A stretch of DNA of 64,000 bases from Thiohalomonas denitrificans (GTDB lineage: Bacteria > Pseudomonadota > Gammaproteobacteria > Thiohalomonadales > Thiohalomonadaceae). The position numbers and the translations under genes were made by a program. The stretch's first letter is position 1. Every line of letters begins with the position of its first letter. The DNA lies in NCBI GenBank assembly GCA_020725115.1, contig DYFR01000001.1:62001-126000 (forward strand), in the 5' to 3' direction. The notes below the pieces were generated by a model, which saw only the letters and a list, made by a program, of their open reading frames with translations, did no database searches and was not told where the DNA came from. This document shows positions 34,760 through 44,840 of the stretch, piece after piece.

Positions 34760-36043
34760 TTAATTTCTGCCCGCCACATAATCCTGCAAAAACGGGACAA
34801 TCTGATCCAGGGCCAATGTCTGCTGTTCCGCCTGCTCACGCAGGTACTTGATGCCGACCGTGCCGGCGGCGGCCTCTTCCTCGCCCATCACCAGGGCCAG
34901 GGGCGCGCCGCTCTTGTCCGCACGTTTCAACTGATTCTTGAAACTGCCGCCACCGTGGTTGAGCTGGATACGCAGTCCCGGTACTTCGTCGCGCAGCCGT
35001 TCGGCCAGCAACAGGGCGTGCTGCTGTGCCGTCTCACCCGCCCGCACCACATAGGCATGGGGACGGTAACGCTCCAGCGGCACCACACCTTCATCCAGCA
35101 ATGCCGTGAGCCGCTCCAGGCCGATGGCAAATCCCACCGCCGGCGTCGTCTTGCCACCCAGCTGCTCCACCAGCCCATCAAAGCGTCCACCGGCACAAAC
35201 CGTGCCCTGCGCACCAAGCTTGTCGGTAACCCATTCGAACACGGTGCGGCCATAGTAGTCGAGGCCGCGCACCAGGCAGGGATTGATCTGGTAGCGCACA
35301 CCCAGCGCATCCAGCTGCGAGCACAACTCCTTGAAGTGGAGGCGTGATTCCTCGTCCAGATGCTCGGTCAACTTGGGCGCTGCTGCAACCAGCTGCGCCA
35401 ACGCCGGATTCTTGCTGTCGAGGATGCGCAACGGATTGGTATGCAGGCGACGCTGACTGTCCTCGTCCAGCTGGTCGTGATGGGCCTGAAAATAGTGCAC
35501 CAGCTTCTCACGGTACAAGGCGCGGGCATAGGACGAGCCAAGCGAGTTGAGCTGCAGGGTCACCGCATCCTCCAGCCCGAGCAGGCGCCACAGGCGCGCA
35601 CTCATCAGAATCAGCTCGGCGTCGACATCCGGCCCTTCCAGGCCGAACACCTCCACCCCCACCTGATGAAACTGGCGGTAACGTCCTTTCTGCGGGCGCT
35701 CATGGCGGAACATCGGCCCGAGATACCACAATTTCTGCGTCTGGTTATGGAGCAGGCCGTTCTCGATGGCAGCACGCACGCAACCGGCAGTACCCTCCGG
35801 ACGCAGGGTAAGCGAATCACCGTTGCGATCCTCGAAGGTGTACATTTCCTTCTCGACGATGTCGGTGACCTCGCCGATGGAGCGCTTGAACAGTTCGGTC
35901 TTCTCCAGCAAGGGCATGCGCATCTCGCTGTAGCCATAGGAGGCCAGCAGAGTGCGCAAGGTCTCTTCCACGAACTGCCAGGTGGGCGTCTGCTCCGGCA
36001 GGATGTCGTTCATCCCGCGCACGGCCTGAATATTACCGCTCAA
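34760..36043 (-). CDS. hisS: Histidyl-tRNA synthetase
   Basis: This class II aminoacyl-tRNA synthetase of about 427 residues charges tRNA-His. The N-terminal [19 protein letters not shown] is the usual HisS start. Class II motif 2 ([15 protein letters not shown]) and the histidine-specific loops [15 protein letters not shown] and [15 protein letters not shown] are present. A C-terminal anticodon-binding domain spans about 330-427. No ATG precedes MNDILPE at the right place. I chose the TTG at 36043, which has GGAGAG a few bases upstream; a further TTG at 36067 would put the start inside an intergenic repeat. Confidence 0.95.
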   Translation of the reverse strand: MSGNIQAVRGMNDILPEQTPTWQFVEETLRTLLASYGYSEMRMPLLEKTELFKRSIGEVTDIVEKEMYTFEDRNGDSLTLRPEGTAGCVRAAIENGLLHNQTQKLWYLGPMFRHERPQKGRYRQFHQVGVEVFGLEGPDVDAELILMSARLWRLLGLEDAVTLQLNSLGSSYARALYREKLVHYFQAHHDQLDEDSQRRLHTNPLRILDSKNPALAQLVAAAPKLTEHLDEESRLHFKELCSQLDALGVRYQINPCLVRGLDYYGRTVFEWVTDKLGAQGTVCAGGRFDGLVEQLGGKTTPAVGFAIGLERLTALLDEGVVPLERYRPHAYVVRAGETAQQHALLLAERLRDEVPGLRIQLNHGGGSFKNQLKRADKSGAPLALVMGEEEAAAGTVGIKYLREQAEQQTLALDQIVPFLQDYVAGRN

Positions 36044-36065
36044 TGTCTCTCTCCAATGAAAACCC

Positions 36066-36155
36066 AACGCAGAGGCGCGGAGGCGCAGAGAACGCAGAGT
36101 TTCTGTTGCCTGTTCAATCTCTGTTTTCCTCTCTGCGCCTCTGCGTCTCTGCGTT
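36066..36155. repeat. Intergenic inverted repeat, ACGCAGAG family (ispG-hisS spacer)
   Basis: Arms 36066-36099 (repeated ACGCAGAG/GGCGCAGAG units) and 36129-36155 (complementary GCGTCTCTGCG) fill the whole spacer and reach the ispG stop codon. Confidence 0.8.
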
Positions 36156-37242
36156 ATTGTTTTGACGCGCGCCGCGCCAGTTCGGCGCGGATCTGCTGTT
36201 CCAGTGCATCCACCAGGTTGGCGTTGTCCACCTTGTGGTCGGGCTTGCCGCCCACGTAGAGCAGGTTGGGCTGGCCGCCGGCCAGGCCGATGTCGGCCTC
36301 GCGCGCCTCACCCGGGCCGTTGACCACGCAGCCGATCACCGCTACGTCGAGCGGTTCCAGCACATCCTCCAGACGCTGCTCCAGCGCATTCACCGTAGCG
36401 ATGACATCGAAGTTTTGCCGCGAGCAGGAGGGGCAGGCGATAAGGTTGATGCCCTTGCTGCGCAGGTGCAGGCTCTTGAGGATGTCGAAACCGACACGGA
36501 TCTCTTCCACCGGATCGGCGGCCAGGGACACGCGGATGGTGTCGCCGATACCGTCCACCAGCAGCAGGCCGAGACCGATGGCCGACTTCACAGCGCCGGC
36601 GCGGAAGCCGCCCGCCTCGGTGATGCCCAGATGCAGCGGCTGCTCGATCTGGCTGGCCAGCTTGCGGTAGGCCTCGACGGTGAGAAACACCTCGGAGGCC
36701 TTGAGGCTGATCTTGAACTCCTGGAAGTCGAGCCGATCGAGGATATCGATATGGCGCAGCGCCGATTCCACCAGGGCATCGGCGGTGGGTTCGCCGTATT
36801 TCTTCTGCAGGTCCTTCTCCAGCGAGCCGGCGTTGACACCGATGCGGATCGGGATGTTGCGATCGCGCGCCGCGCTCACCACGGCGCGCACGCGATCCTC
36901 GCGGCCGATATTGCCCGGATTGATGCGCAGGCAATCGGCGCCCAGTTCGGCAACGCGCAGCGCGATCCTGTAATCGAAGTGGATATCAGTGACCAGCGGC
37001 ACCGCCACCTGCTTCTTGATTTCACCAAAGGCCTCGGCCGCATCCATGTCCGGCACCGAGACACGCACGATGTCGGCACCGACCGCCTCCAGGGCGCGGA
37101 TCTGCCGCACCGTGGCCGCGACATCGCGGGTGTCGGTATTGGTCATGCTCTGCACCGAGATGGGCGCATCGCCGCCTACCGGCACATTGCCGACCATGAT
37201 CTGGCGCGACTTGCGCCGCTTGATGGGCGAGGGGTGATGCAT
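36154..37242 (-). CDS. ispG: 4-hydroxy-3-methylbut-2-enyl diphosphate synthase
   Basis: This 362-residue [4Fe-4S] enzyme performs the penultimate step of the MEP isoprenoid pathway. The TIM-barrel part includes [19 protein letters not shown] and [14 protein letters not shown]. The C-terminal cluster domain has [10 protein letters not shown], and a third Cys at [16 protein letters not shown] binds the cluster. The ATG at 37242 leaves only four bases after the rodZ stop and fits family length; longer in-frame starts lie within rodZ. The cluster requirement links it to the nearby isc operon functionally. Confidence 0.97.
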   Translation of the reverse strand: MHHPSPIKRRKSRQIMVGNVPVGGDAPISVQSMTNTDTRDVAATVRQIRALEAVGADIVRVSVPDMDAAEAFGEIKKQVAVPLVTDIHFDYRIALRVAELGADCLRINPGNIGREDRVRAVVSAARDRNIPIRIGVNAGSLEKDLQKKYGEPTADALVESALRHIDILDRLDFQEFKISLKASEVFLTVEAYRKLASQIEQPLHLGITEAGGFRAGAVKSAIGLGLLLVDGIGDTIRVSLAADPVEEIRVGFDILKSLHLRSKGINLIACPSCSRQNFDVIATVNALEQRLEDVLEPLDVAVIGCVVNGPGEAREADIGLAGGQPNLLYVGGKPDHKVDNANLVDALEQQIRAELARRASKQ

Positions 37243-37246
37243 CGGA

Positions 37247-38101
37247 TTATTCGACCACAGGCTTGTTGTCACCGGCCTTGCCAAGGCGGAATTTGGCCAC
37301 ATCGCGGCGCTGGAAGGCGCTGTGATCAAACACCTGGCCCTGGTAGTACACCGTCACGGCGGGGGCAAAACCAAGGAACACGTCGAAAGGCGCCTTGCCG
37401 CGTACGGTACGGGTGTTGCCCTGCGCCAGCAGTTCATAGACCAGCTGGTTGCCGCTGGCATCCTTGACCTCGACCCAGCAGTCGGCACTGACCGCCTCCA
37501 GCTGAACCTCGGCCATGGCAACCACCACCGGCACCGGAGTCACGCTCACCACCGGCACTTCTTCCACCGTGGCAGGCGGTTCCGCCAACAGCTCCGGCCG
37601 GTGTTCTTCCACCGGCAGATTCAGCTCGATGCTATCACCGGGCGTCACGACAGCGGTCGGCGCCACGACCACATCCCGCTCCGGCTGGCGCGCAAACCAC
37701 CAGGCCGCCAGCAGCGCAATCAGCAGCAAAACAATCAGCCAGGTCACCACCTTGACCGGCCAGTCGCCGCTGCGCTGCTGGTGCGGCGGCATCACCGGCG
37801 ATACCAGTGCCGGCGCCTCATCACCCCGATCCAGCATGCTCACCAACTCTTCTGCCGGCAATTCCAGCAGGCGCGCATAGCTGCGCAGGTAGCCGCTGAC
37901 GAAGGCCACGGGCGGCAGATGCGCGACATCATCCTCTTCCAGCGCACGAATCAGCTCCATGCGCAGGCGCAGGCGTGCCGAAACCTCCTCACGACTCAGC
38001 CCCGCAGCCTCGCGCGCCTCGCGCAGGCGTTGGCCAGGACCTGCGGTGACGCCGGTCTCTTCCTGTTCCGTCTGTTCGGTATCGGTTTCGTTCACGCTCA
38101 T
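37247..38101 (-). CDS. rodZ: Cytoskeleton protein RodZ
   Basis: This 284-residue bitopic protein anchors MreB to the inner membrane and controls rod shape. The N-terminal helix-turn-helix domain (about 22-90) starts [23 protein letters not shown] basic/linker stretch and a single transmembrane helix follow (about 118-138, [20 protein letters not shown]). The periplasmic C-terminal beta domain (DUF4115) includes [21 protein letters not shown]. It overlaps pilW by 4 nt (ATGA) and is followed by ispG, as in Pseudomonas and relatives. Confidence 0.95.
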   Translation of the reverse strand: MSVNETDTEQTEQEETGVTAGPGQRLREAREAAGLSREEVSARLRLRMELIRALEEDDVAHLPPVAFVSGYLRSYARLLELPAEELVSMLDRGDEAPALVSPVMPPHQQRSGDWPVKVVTWLIVLLLIALLAAWWFARQPERDVVVAPTAVVTPGDSIELNLPVEEHRPELLAEPPATVEEVPVVSVTPVPVVVAMAEVQLEAVSADCWVEVKDASGNQLVYELLAQGNTRTVRGKAPFDVFLGFAPAVTVYYQGQVFDHSAFQRRDVAKFRLGKAGDNKPVVE

Positions 38102-38847
38102 TTCGACTTCAGGTAGAGCTGGGTTTCTTCAGCCGTGGGGAAATTGTTGCGCAGCGACATGCCGTAACTGGACAGGGCATTGCGATCGCCAAGCTCTCGT
38201 TCAATCTGGACGCCCAACCACAGGCTTTGCGGCGTATGTGGCGCCAGCGCCGAATAGCGCTGCAGAAAGGCTCGTGCCGAAATGTAATTGCCCTGCTGCT
38301 GCGATACCTTCGCCAGCGCCAGCAGCGATTTGGACAGGTTCGCGTTGACCTTGAGCGCCTCGCGGTAATAACGCTCCGCCTTGACCACATCACCCTTGTC
38401 ATCCATGCACTGACCCAGATTCTCATAAGCCTTGTCACGCCCCGGCCAGACCGGATTTTCCAGCGCCAGCAACAGACGTTTTTCACCCTCGTCATACCGT
38501 TTCTCGGCACACAGAAACACACCGTAGTTGTTCTGGATCGCCGAATCTTCCGGTGCCAGCGCAGCGGCGCGGCGGAAGTGCTCCATCGCCTTGTCCCGGT
38601 GGCCCAGGCGGCGGTACAGCTCGGCGAGATAGTGATGGGCGTTGATCGAGCGTGAATCGTACTCCACCGCCCTGAGCAGCTTCTCCATGGCCAGTTCGTG
38701 GTTACCCTGCACCATGTAACGCAGGCCCAGCTCCGAATTGAATTCCGCGGCCTTCTTCGGATCGGTGGTGTCGCGTTCGGAGGTACTGGCACACCCGGCC
38801 AGCAGGGTGACAGCAAGCAACAGGACAAAACTGCGCAGACGTATCAT
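38098..38847 (-). CDS. pilW: Type IV pilus biogenesis lipoprotein PilW (PilF)
   Basis: This 249-residue lipoprotein has the signal [14 protein letters not shown] and a mature part built of six or so TPR units (for example [20 protein letters not shown]). In Pseudomonas and Neisseria the homologue is the pilotin that inserts the PilQ secretin into the outer membrane. It overlaps rlmN (4 nt) upstream and rodZ (4 nt) downstream, forming a tightly coupled unit. No other pilus genes are in the window. Confidence 0.92.
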   Translation of the reverse strand: MIRLRSFVLLLAVTLLAGCASTSERDTTDPKKAAEFNSELGLRYMVQGNHELAMEKLLRAVEYDSRSINAHHYLAELYRRLGHRDKAMEHFRRAAALAPEDSAIQNNYGVFLCAEKRYDEGEKRLLLALENPVWPGRDKAYENLGQCMDDKGDVVKAERYYREALKVNANLSKSLLALAKVSQQQGNYISARAFLQRYSALAPHTPQSLWLGVQIERELGDRNALSSYGMSLRNNFPTAEETQLYLKSK

Positions 38848-39938
38848 GAGGCGATCCTTTGCAAGGTGACGGTCTTCTGGCTGCGGCGGGTACGATCCTG
38901 CACTTCACCCACCAACTGGCCGCAGGCGGCGGCAATATCGTCACCGCGCGTCTTGCGCGTGACGGTTATCAGGTTGCCGGCCATCAGGATCTCACGAAAA
39001 CCGTCGATGGCTTCCTGACTGGAGCGGCGATAGGCGGTGCCGGGGAACGGGTTGAACGGGATCAGGTTGACCTTGGAAGGTGTACCACGCAGCAGCCTGA
39101 GCAGGGCGCGGGCGTGTTCCGGCGAGTCGTTGACGCCCTCCAGCATGGCATACTCGAACGTGATGCGGCGATGCGGCACGCCAGCGCAATAACGGCGGCA
39201 GGCCGCCAGCAGTTCGGCAATGGGATACTTGCGGTTGATCGGTACCAGCTCGTTGCGCAGTTCGTCGTCCGGCGCATGCAGCGACACCGCCAGGCTGACG
39301 TCGATGGCCTCGCGCAATTCATCGATGGCCGGCACCACGCCGGCGGTACTCACCGTGACGCGGCGCTTGGAGATACCGAAGGCGTAATCATCCTGCATCA
39401 GCTCCATCGCCTTCACCACGTTGTCGAAGTTGAGCAGCGGCTCGCCCATGCCCATCAGCACCACATTGGTGATCACCCGCTCGCCCTTGTTCTGCGGCAG
39501 GCCGATGAGGCGCGTGGCCAACACCACCTGGCCGATGATCTCGGCGGTGGTCAGGTTGCGGTTGTAGCCCTGCCGGGCGGTGGAACAGAAGGAGCAGTTG
39601 AGCGCGCAGCCCACCTGGGAGGAGACGCACAGGGTGGAGCGATCCTTCTCCGGGATGTACACCATCTCGATGGAATTACCGTCGGCCAGGCGCAGCATCC
39701 ACTTGCGGGTGCCGTCGCGCGAGGGCATGTCCACCGCCACTTCGGGCAGGCGCACCTCGGCCTGTTCGGTCATGCGGTCGCGCAGCACCTTGCTCAGATT
39801 GCTCATGGCATCGAAATCGTCGATGCCATGGTGATAAATCCACTTCATCACCTGAGAAGCGCGAAAGGCCTTCTCACCCAACGAGGTGAAGAAGGCCTCC
39901 ATGTCCTGCCGGTTCAGATCCAGCAGATTGGTCTTCAT
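38844..39938 (-). CDS. rlmN: Dual-specificity rRNA/tRNA adenine C2-methyltransferase RlmN
   Basis: This 364-residue radical-SAM enzyme methylates A2503 of 23S rRNA and A37 of several tRNAs. The CxxxCxxC cluster motif is CALNCSFC, followed by [28 protein letters not shown] and [19 protein letters not shown] are typical. The second catalytic Cys region lies near the C-terminus. Length matches the family. It follows ndk (33-nt gap), as in many Gammaproteobacteria. Confidence 0.97.
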   Translation of the reverse strand: MKTNLLDLNRQDMEAFFTSLGEKAFRASQVMKWIYHHGIDDFDAMSNLSKVLRDRMTEQAEVRLPEVAVDMPSRDGTRKWMLRLADGNSIEMVYIPEKDRSTLCVSSQVGCALNCSFCSTARQGYNRNLTTAEIIGQVVLATRLIGLPQNKGERVITNVVLMGMGEPLLNFDNVVKAMELMQDDYAFGISKRRVTVSTAGVVPAIDELREAIDVSLAVSLHAPDDELRNELVPINRKYPIAELLAACRRYCAGVPHRRITFEYAMLEGVNDSPEHARALLRLLRGTPSKVNLIPFNPFPGTAYRRSSQEAIDGFREILMAGNLITVTRKTRGDDIAAACGQLVGEVQDRTRRSQKTVTLQRIAS

Positions 39939-39970
39939 AGGCTATCGCTTCCCAGGCCGCACCACGTTCC

Positions 39971-40402
39971 TCAGCGGGTACGCGGGCAGAGCTCCTCGGG
40001 CTTGAAGAAGTAGGCGATCTCGGCCGTGGCAGTGTCCGGACCGTCGGAGCCGTGTACGGCGTTCTCGTCGATGGACACGGCGAAGTCGGCGCGGATGGTG
40101 CCGGGTGCGGCATCCTTCGGGTTGGTGGCGCCCATTACCTCACGGTTCTTGGCAATGGCGTTCTCGCCCTCCAGTACCTGCACCATCACCGGGCCGGAGG
40201 TCATGAAGGCCACCAGGTCATTGAAGAAGGGACGTGACTTGTGCACGGCGTAGAAGCCTTCGGCCTGTTCCCGGGACAGGTGCAGCATCTTGGCGGCGAC
40301 GATCTTCAGGCCGGCCTTCTCGAAGCGGGCGTAGATCTCGCCGATGACGTTCTTGGCCACGGCATCGGGCTTGATGATGGAAATGGTGCGTTCGATGGCC
40401 AT
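39971..40402 (-). CDS. ndk: Nucleoside diphosphate kinase
   Basis: This 143-residue kinase transfers the gamma-phosphate of ATP to nucleoside diphosphates through a phospho-His. It starts [21 protein letters not shown]. The active-site loop [20 protein letters not shown] contains the His. Length and sequence are typical for Gammaproteobacteria. It is separated from iscX by about 154 nt, which hold no clear ORF. Confidence 0.98.
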   Translation of the reverse strand: MAIERTISIIKPDAVAKNVIGEIYARFEKAGLKIVAAKMLHLSREQAEGFYAVHKSRPFFNDLVAFMTSGPVMVQVLEGENAIAKNREVMGATNPKDAAPGTIRADFAVSIDENAVHGSDGPDTATAEIAYFFKPEELCPRTR

Positions 40403-40556
40403 CTACTCTGAATCTCCGTACAAACCAATAAATTAGGGGGATAAATGCGCTAAACCCGCGATTATACGCGGGCTTGGGGGGCCGTTCCAGCAAAGACTCG
40501 CGCCGCGTGGCGCCCCTCCCCCGTGACCGCGGGCAAGCTGGCGATTCGACGCAGGG

Positions 40557-40751
40557 TCAGTCCCGTTCGTCGATCCAGGCCATCTGTATGGCTTCGAGTA
40601 TCTTTTCGTTGGAACGTTCGGGATCGTCGTCGAACTCCGGCAAGGCGCAGACCCAGTCATGGAGATCGGTAAAACGCACCCACTGCGGGTCGACGTCCGG
40701 ATGGGTCTCATCCAGGGCAATGGCGATGTCGAGGGTGTCGGTCCAGTTCAT
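40557..40751 (-). CDS. iscX: Fe-S assembly protein IscX
   Basis: This 64-residue acidic protein includes WTDTLDIAIALDETHPDVDPQ, RFTDLHDWVCALPEFDDDP and EKILEAIQMAWIDERD, the whole-length IscX pattern. In E. coli it binds IscS and iron and tunes cluster assembly. It follows fdx across a repeat. A longer ORF in another frame over the same region is a shadow. Confidence 0.95.
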   Translation of the reverse strand: MNWTDTLDIAIALDETHPDVDPQWVRFTDLHDWVCALPEFDDDPERSNEKILEAIQMAWIDERD

Positions 40752-40769
40752 GGTTTTCCTCCGGAAAAC

Positions 40770-40860
40770 AGATACAAGAGGAAAGAGAAAAGATACAAGT
40801 CAAAGGCGTGAGCGCAGCGAACACATTCCCTTTGCTCTTGTAACTTGTATCTTTCCTCTG
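40770..40860. repeat. Intergenic inverted repeat, ATACAAGAGGAAAGA family
   Basis: Arms about 40770-40800 and 40833-40860 (TTGTATCTTTCCTCTG) fill the iscX-fdx spacer. A second copy is at 55827-55915. Confidence 0.75.
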
Positions 40861-40862
40861 CC

Positions 40863-41201
40863 TTAGTGCCTCTCCGACACCATGTTGATGGTGTACTTGG
40901 GGATTTCCACCACCAGGTCGGTGTCACCTACCACCGCCTGACAGGACAGGCGTGAATCCGGCTCCAGGCCCCAGGCCTTGTCCAGCATGTCCTCCTCCAG
41001 CTCCTCGGCGACAGCAAGGGAGGCGCCGCCTTCGCGGATGTAGACATGGCAGGTGGTGCAGGCGCAGGACTTCTCGCAGGCGTGCTCGATCTCGATGCCG
41101 TGGGCCAGGGCGGCATCACATACGGTAGTGCCCGGTTCGGCCTGGAACACCGCCCCCTCCGGGCAGATTTCCTCGTGCGGCAGAATGATGATTTGTGGCA
41201 T
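40863..41201 (-). CDS. fdx: ISC-type [2Fe-2S] ferredoxin
   Basis: This 112-residue adrenodoxin-type ferredoxin supplies electrons for Fe-S cluster synthesis on IscU. The cluster ligands are in CEKSCACTTCHVYI plus a downstream Cys in DSRLSCQAVV. The start is the ATG at 41201. It is encoded between hscA and iscX, separated from each by an inverted repeat. Nothing unusual is seen in the protein. Confidence 0.97.
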   Translation of the reverse strand: MPQIIILPHEEICPEGAVFQAEPGTTVCDAALAHGIEIEHACEKSCACTTCHVYIREGGASLAVAEELEEDMLDKAWGLEPDSRLSCQAVVGDTDLVVEIPKYTINMVSERH

Positions 41202-41234
41202 GGCACGTTTCCTATAAACCTAAAAATCCCAATT

Positions 41235-41369
41235 TCACCGCCGAGACGCAGAGGACGCAGAGTATCTTCATGCCCTAGTGTATCCCGACTGAATCACCCG
41301 CCGGGCAAACCCAACAATACCGTAGTGCCTTGAAAAGGGTACTCTGCGTCCTCTGCGTCTCGGCGGTGA
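41235..41369. repeat. Intergenic inverted repeat with 30-bp perfect arms, ACGCAGAG family
   Basis: Arms 41235-41264 and 41340-41369 are perfectly complementary over 30 bp by my reading, between hscA and fdx. The interval holds no ORF. This is the cleanest member of the family and could form a very stable cruciform or RNA stem. Confidence 0.9.
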
Positions 41370-41385
41370 GTTCTTTTTGGATGAC

Positions 41386-43257
41386 TCAAAGCTCGTCTAT
41401 GCGGTGTCCGGCCAGGGCCTTGCGGATGCCGGCGTCCATGCGCCGGGCGGCAAATTCGGCGCTGGCCTGGTCGAGCGCCTCGATGGCGCGCTTGATGGCG
41501 CGATGGTCGTCGCCGTCACGGGCGGCGCGCAGCGCGGCCATGCCCTGATCAATGGCGGCGCGTTCCTGCGCATTCAACAGCTCGGCGCCGTCGGCGGCCA
41601 GGGCGGCGGTCAGCGCCTCCAGCACCCGGTCGGCCTCCACCTGCTGTTCGCGCAGGTTGCGGGCGACCACGTCGTCCTCGGCATGGGCCATGGAATCGCG
41701 CAGCATCTGCTCGATCTCCCCATCGGTGAGGCCGTAGGACGGCTTCACCTGAATGCTGCTCTCCACCCCCGAGGTCATCTCGCGGGCCGACACCGACAGC
41801 AGGCCGTCGGCGTCCACCTGGAAGGTGACGCGGATGCGGGCGGCGCCGGCGGCCATGGGCGGGATGCCGTGCAGCTCGAAACGGGCCAGGGAGCGACAGT
41901 CGCTCACCAGGTCGCGCTCGCCCTGCACCACATGCACCGCCATGGCGGTCTGGCCGTCCTTGAAGGTGGTGAATTCCTGGGCACGCGCCACCGGGATGGT
42001 GGTGTTGCGCGGGATCACCTTCTCCACCAGGCCGCCCATGGTTTCCAGACCCAGCGACAACGGAATCACATCCAGCAGCAGCATCTCGCTGTCCGGCTTG
42101 TTGCCCACCAGCACGTCGGCCTGCATGGCGGCGCCGACGGCTACCACCTTGTCCGGGTCGATGTCGGTGAGCGGGGTGCGGCCGAAGAACTCGCCCACCA
42201 CCTCGCGTACCCGCGGCACCCGGGTGGAGCCGCCCACCATCACCACCTCCTTCACGTCGGCGGCATCGATGCCGGCATCCTTGACCGCGCGACGGCAGGC
42301 GGTCAGGGTCTTGCGGATCAGCGGGTCGACCAGGGCATGGAATTGCTCGCGCGACAGTTCTCCCTGCCAATGCGTGCCGTCGGCCAGTTCGACCTTGAGC
42401 GGCGCGACGGTGGCGCCGGTGAGCGCTTCCTTCGCGGTACAGGCATCACGCAGCAGGCGGCGCATCTGGCGGTGGTCGGCATCATCGCCGATACCGGCCT
42501 GGGCCATGATCCACTCCGCCACGGCGTGGTCGAAGTCGTCGCCGCCCAGGGCCGAATCGCCGCCGGTGGACATGACCTCGAACACGCCCCTGGACAGGCG
42601 CAGGATGGAGATGTCGAAGGTGCCGCCCCCCAGGTCATACACTGCGATAACGCCTTCGTCGCTGCGATCCAGGCCATAGGCCACGGCAGCGGCGGTGGGC
42701 TCGTTGAGCAGACGCAGCACGTTGAGGCCGGCCAGCCTGGCGGCATCCTTGGTAGCCTGGCGCTGGGCGTCGTCGAAATAGGCCGGCACGGTGATCACCA
42801 CGCCGGTGAGGTCGCCGCCCAGGGCGGTCTCGGCACGCTGCTTGAGTATCTTGAGGATCTCGGCCGACACCTCCACCGCGCTGACATCGCCGCCGGCGGT
42901 ATGCAGGCGCGGCACGGCCGCATCGGCACTGACAAATTCATAGGGCAGACGCTCGCCCAGCGATTTCACATCCTTTACGCCGCGTCCCATCAGGCGCTTT
43001 ACCGAGGCAATGGTATTGAGCGGGTCGGCGGCGGCGCCGGCCTTGGCCTCGTGTCCCACCTGCGGCACGCTGCCGGTGCTGTAATACACCACCGAGGGCA
43101 ACAGATGGCGACCCTGCGCGTCGGGCAGGGTCTCGGCCAGGCCGCTGCGCACGGTGGCCACCAGAGAATTGGTCGTGCCCAGATCGATGCCCGCCGCCAG
43201 CCGGTGCTGGTGCGGTACCGTGGATAGTCCGGGTTCGGCGATTTGCAGCAGTGCCAT
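41386..43257 (-). CDS. hscA: Fe-S cluster chaperone HscA (Hsp70 type)
   Basis: This 623-residue specialised Hsp70 releases clusters from IscU together with HscB. The ATPase domain starts [16 protein letters not shown], and it has the phosphate-binding [10 protein letters not shown] and [14 protein letters not shown] motifs. The substrate-binding domain is at about 390-510, followed by a helical lid. The protein is typical of HscA in length and lacks the EEVD-like tail of DnaK. It follows hscB over a repeat. Confidence 0.97.
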   Translation of the reverse strand: MALLQIAEPGLSTVPHQHRLAAGIDLGTTNSLVATVRSGLAETLPDAQGRHLLPSVVYYSTGSVPQVGHEAKAGAAADPLNTIASVKRLMGRGVKDVKSLGERLPYEFVSADAAVPRLHTAGGDVSAVEVSAEILKILKQRAETALGGDLTGVVITVPAYFDDAQRQATKDAARLAGLNVLRLLNEPTAAAVAYGLDRSDEGVIAVYDLGGGTFDISILRLSRGVFEVMSTGGDSALGGDDFDHAVAEWIMAQAGIGDDADHRQMRRLLRDACTAKEALTGATVAPLKVELADGTHWQGELSREQFHALVDPLIRKTLTACRRAVKDAGIDAADVKEVVMVGGSTRVPRVREVVGEFFGRTPLTDIDPDKVVAVGAAMQADVLVGNKPDSEMLLLDVIPLSLGLETMGGLVEKVIPRNTTIPVARAQEFTTFKDGQTAMAVHVVQGERDLVSDCRSLARFELHGIPPMAAGAARIRVTFQVDADGLLSVSAREMTSGVESSIQVKPSYGLTDGEIEQMLRDSMAHAEDDVVARNLREQQVEADRVLEALTAALAADGAELLNAQERAAIDQGMAALRAARDGDDHRAIKRAIEALDQASAEFAARRMDAGIRKALAGHRIDEL

Positions 43258-43280
43258 TTTTTATCCTGAAAACGACAGTT

Positions 43281-43408
43281 TCACCGCAGAGACGCAGAGT
43301 AACAACATCATCAATACGTTGCGGCTGGCTGGGTCTCACCCGGCAAGTGATTCAGCCAGTATGCATAACTCATGAATATGCTCTGCGTCCTATGCGTCTC
43401 TGCGGTGA
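43281..43408. repeat. Intergenic inverted repeat, ACGCAGAG family (hscA-hscB spacer)
   Basis: Arms TCACCGCAGAGACGCA (from 43281) and the complementary TGCGTCTCTGCGGTGA (to 43408) fill most of the spacer. Confidence 0.8.
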
Positions 43409-43420
43409 GTTTTCTAAGGT

Positions 43421-43951
43421 TTAAATCCCATGCGCCAGGTCGTCCTCGCGCGCGTCCACCTCATCCAGCAGCTTGCGCATGAACTGCAGCTTGCGCAGCC
43501 GCTCCGGCGCCTGTTGCAGCGCCGCGGCATCGCCCTGCTGGAACAGTGCCGCCAACTCCTCCACCAGGCGCCGCTCGGTGGCCTCGGCTATGCCGCGGAC
43601 CTGATCCAGGGCGGCGTGAGGATCGGCGGCTCTGGGCGCCGCATCCAGGGCCTCGCGCAATTCCATCTGCTCCATCAGGAACATCGGATCCATGCGGGTA
43701 TCGGTATCCGACAGGGTGATGCCGTTCAGCTCCAGCAGATAGGCGGCCCGGGCCAGCGGATCCTTCAGGGTGCGGTAACCCTCATTGATCAGCGAGGCCT
43801 GCTGCACCGACAGCAGGCGTTCGCGCTCGGAGGCGCCGGCATAGCGATCGGGATGGGCGGCGCGCTGCAGGTCACGATAGCGCAGGGCCAGGGCCTCGGC
43901 ATCCACAGCGAAGCCCACCGGCAAACCGAACAAAGCGAAATAATCAGTCAT
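43421..43951 (-). CDS. hscB: Fe-S cluster co-chaperone HscB (J-domain protein)
   Basis: This 176-residue J-domain co-chaperone delivers IscU to HscA. It starts MTDYFALFGLPVGFAVD; the J-domain contains HPD within RAAHPDRYAG. The C-terminal helical domain (about 85-176) binds IscU. The ORF stays open upstream to 44596, but that part reads antisense-like sequence over iscA and iscU; the ATG at 43951 gives the family's usual length. Confidence 0.96.
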   Translation of the reverse strand: MTDYFALFGLPVGFAVDAEALALRYRDLQRAAHPDRYAGASERERLLSVQQASLINEGYRTLKDPLARAAYLLELNGITLSDTDTRMDPMFLMEQMELREALDAAPRAADPHAALDQVRGIAEATERRLVEELAALFQQGDAAALQQAPERLRKLQFMRKLLDEVDAREDDLAHGI

Positions 43952-43961
43952 GGAAAAGATC

Positions 43962-44048
43962 CACCGCCGAGGCGCAGAGTTCGCAGAGGAAATGTCCGGT
44001 ACATATGCAAGGTATGGCCTCTCTGCGCCCTCTGCGTCTCTGCGGTGA
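43962..44048. repeat. Intergenic inverted repeat, ACGCAGAG family (hscB-iscA spacer)
   Basis: Arms CACCGCCGAGGCGCAGAG (from 43962) and CTCTGCGTCTCTGCGGTG (to 44048) fill the spacer between hscB and iscA. Confidence 0.8.
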
Positions 44049-44052
44049 ATAC

Positions 44053-44376
44053 TTAGACGTTGAAGCTTTCGCCGCAGCCGCAGGCATCCTTGACGTTGGG
44101 GTTGTTGAAGCGGAAGCCTTCGTTCAGTCCTTCGCGGGTGAAATCCAACTCGGTGCCGTCGAGGTACAACAGGCTCTTGGGGTCGATGATCACCTTGACG
44201 CCGTGGCCCTCGAATACCTGATCCTCGGGCTGCATCTCGTCGACGAACTCCAGCACATAGGACATGCCGGAACAGCCGGAGGGCTTCACTCCCAGACGGA
44301 TACCGACGCCCTTGCCGCGGTTGGTAAGGAACTTCTGCACGTGGCGGGCGGCGGCTTCGGTGATGGTAATGGCCAT
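44053..44376 (-). CDS. iscA: A-type Fe-S carrier protein IscA
   Basis: This 107-residue A-type carrier has the three conserved Cys: [11 protein letters not shown] for the first and ACGCGESF for the last two. It receives clusters or iron and passes them to apo-proteins. It starts [17 protein letters not shown]. It follows iscU by 18 nt. Family assignment between IscA and related ErpA is settled by its place in the isc operon. Confidence 0.95.
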   Translation of the reverse strand: MAITITEAAARHVQKFLTNRGKGVGIRLGVKPSGCSGMSYVLEFVDEMQPEDQVFEGHGVKVIIDPKSLLYLDGTELDFTREGLNEGFRFNNPNVKDACGCGESFNV

Positions 44377-44394
44377 GGGGAGACTCCTTGCGGG

Positions 44395-44781
44395 TTACGC
44401 CCGGGACTGCTTGGTCTTGTAGTCTTCGATGGCGGCCTTGATGGCATCCTCGGCCAGTACCGAGCAGTGGATCTTCACCGGCGGCAGGGCCAGCTCCTCG
44501 GCAATCTGGCTGTTCTTGATCTCCAGCGCCTGATCCAGGGTCTTGCCCTTCATCCACTCGGTGACCAGCGAACTGGAGGCGATGGCGGAACCGCAACCGT
44601 AGGTCTTGAACTTGGCATCCTCGATGACACCGTCCGGACTGACCTTGATCTGCAGACGCATCACGTCGCCGCAGGCCGGGGCGCCGACCATGCCGGTACC
44701 GACATCGGCGGCGTCCTTGTCCATGGCGCCGACGTTGCGCGGATTTTCGTAGTGGTCGATGACCTTGTCGCTGTATGCCAT
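44395..44781 (-). CDS. iscU: Fe-S cluster scaffold IscU
   Basis: This 128-residue scaffold starts MAYSDKVIDHYENPRNVG. The ligands are APACGD (Cys and the cluster-tuning Asp), TYGCGSAIASSSL, and IHCSVLAEDAI. LPPVK is the motif recognised by HscA. It receives sulfur from IscS, encoded just upstream (60-nt gap). Typical in every visible position. Confidence 0.98.
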   Translation of the reverse strand: MAYSDKVIDHYENPRNVGAMDKDAADVGTGMVGAPACGDVMRLQIKVSPDGVIEDAKFKTYGCGSAIASSSLVTEWMKGKTLDQALEIKNSQIAEELALPPVKIHCSVLAEDAIKAAIEDYKTKQSRA

Positions 44782-44840
44782 TTCGCTAAACCTCGCCTTC
44801 TAACCGACCCGGTCCAGAGACCGGGACTCGCGATGATAAA

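Noticed and set aside
41377-43227. 616-aa plus-strand ORF opposite hscA
   Set aside because: Antisense shadow of an unmistakable Hsp70 gene.
43952-44596. Upstream extension of hscB
   Set aside because: It reads through iscA and the end of iscU in a different frame, with shadow composition; the J-domain start is at 43951.
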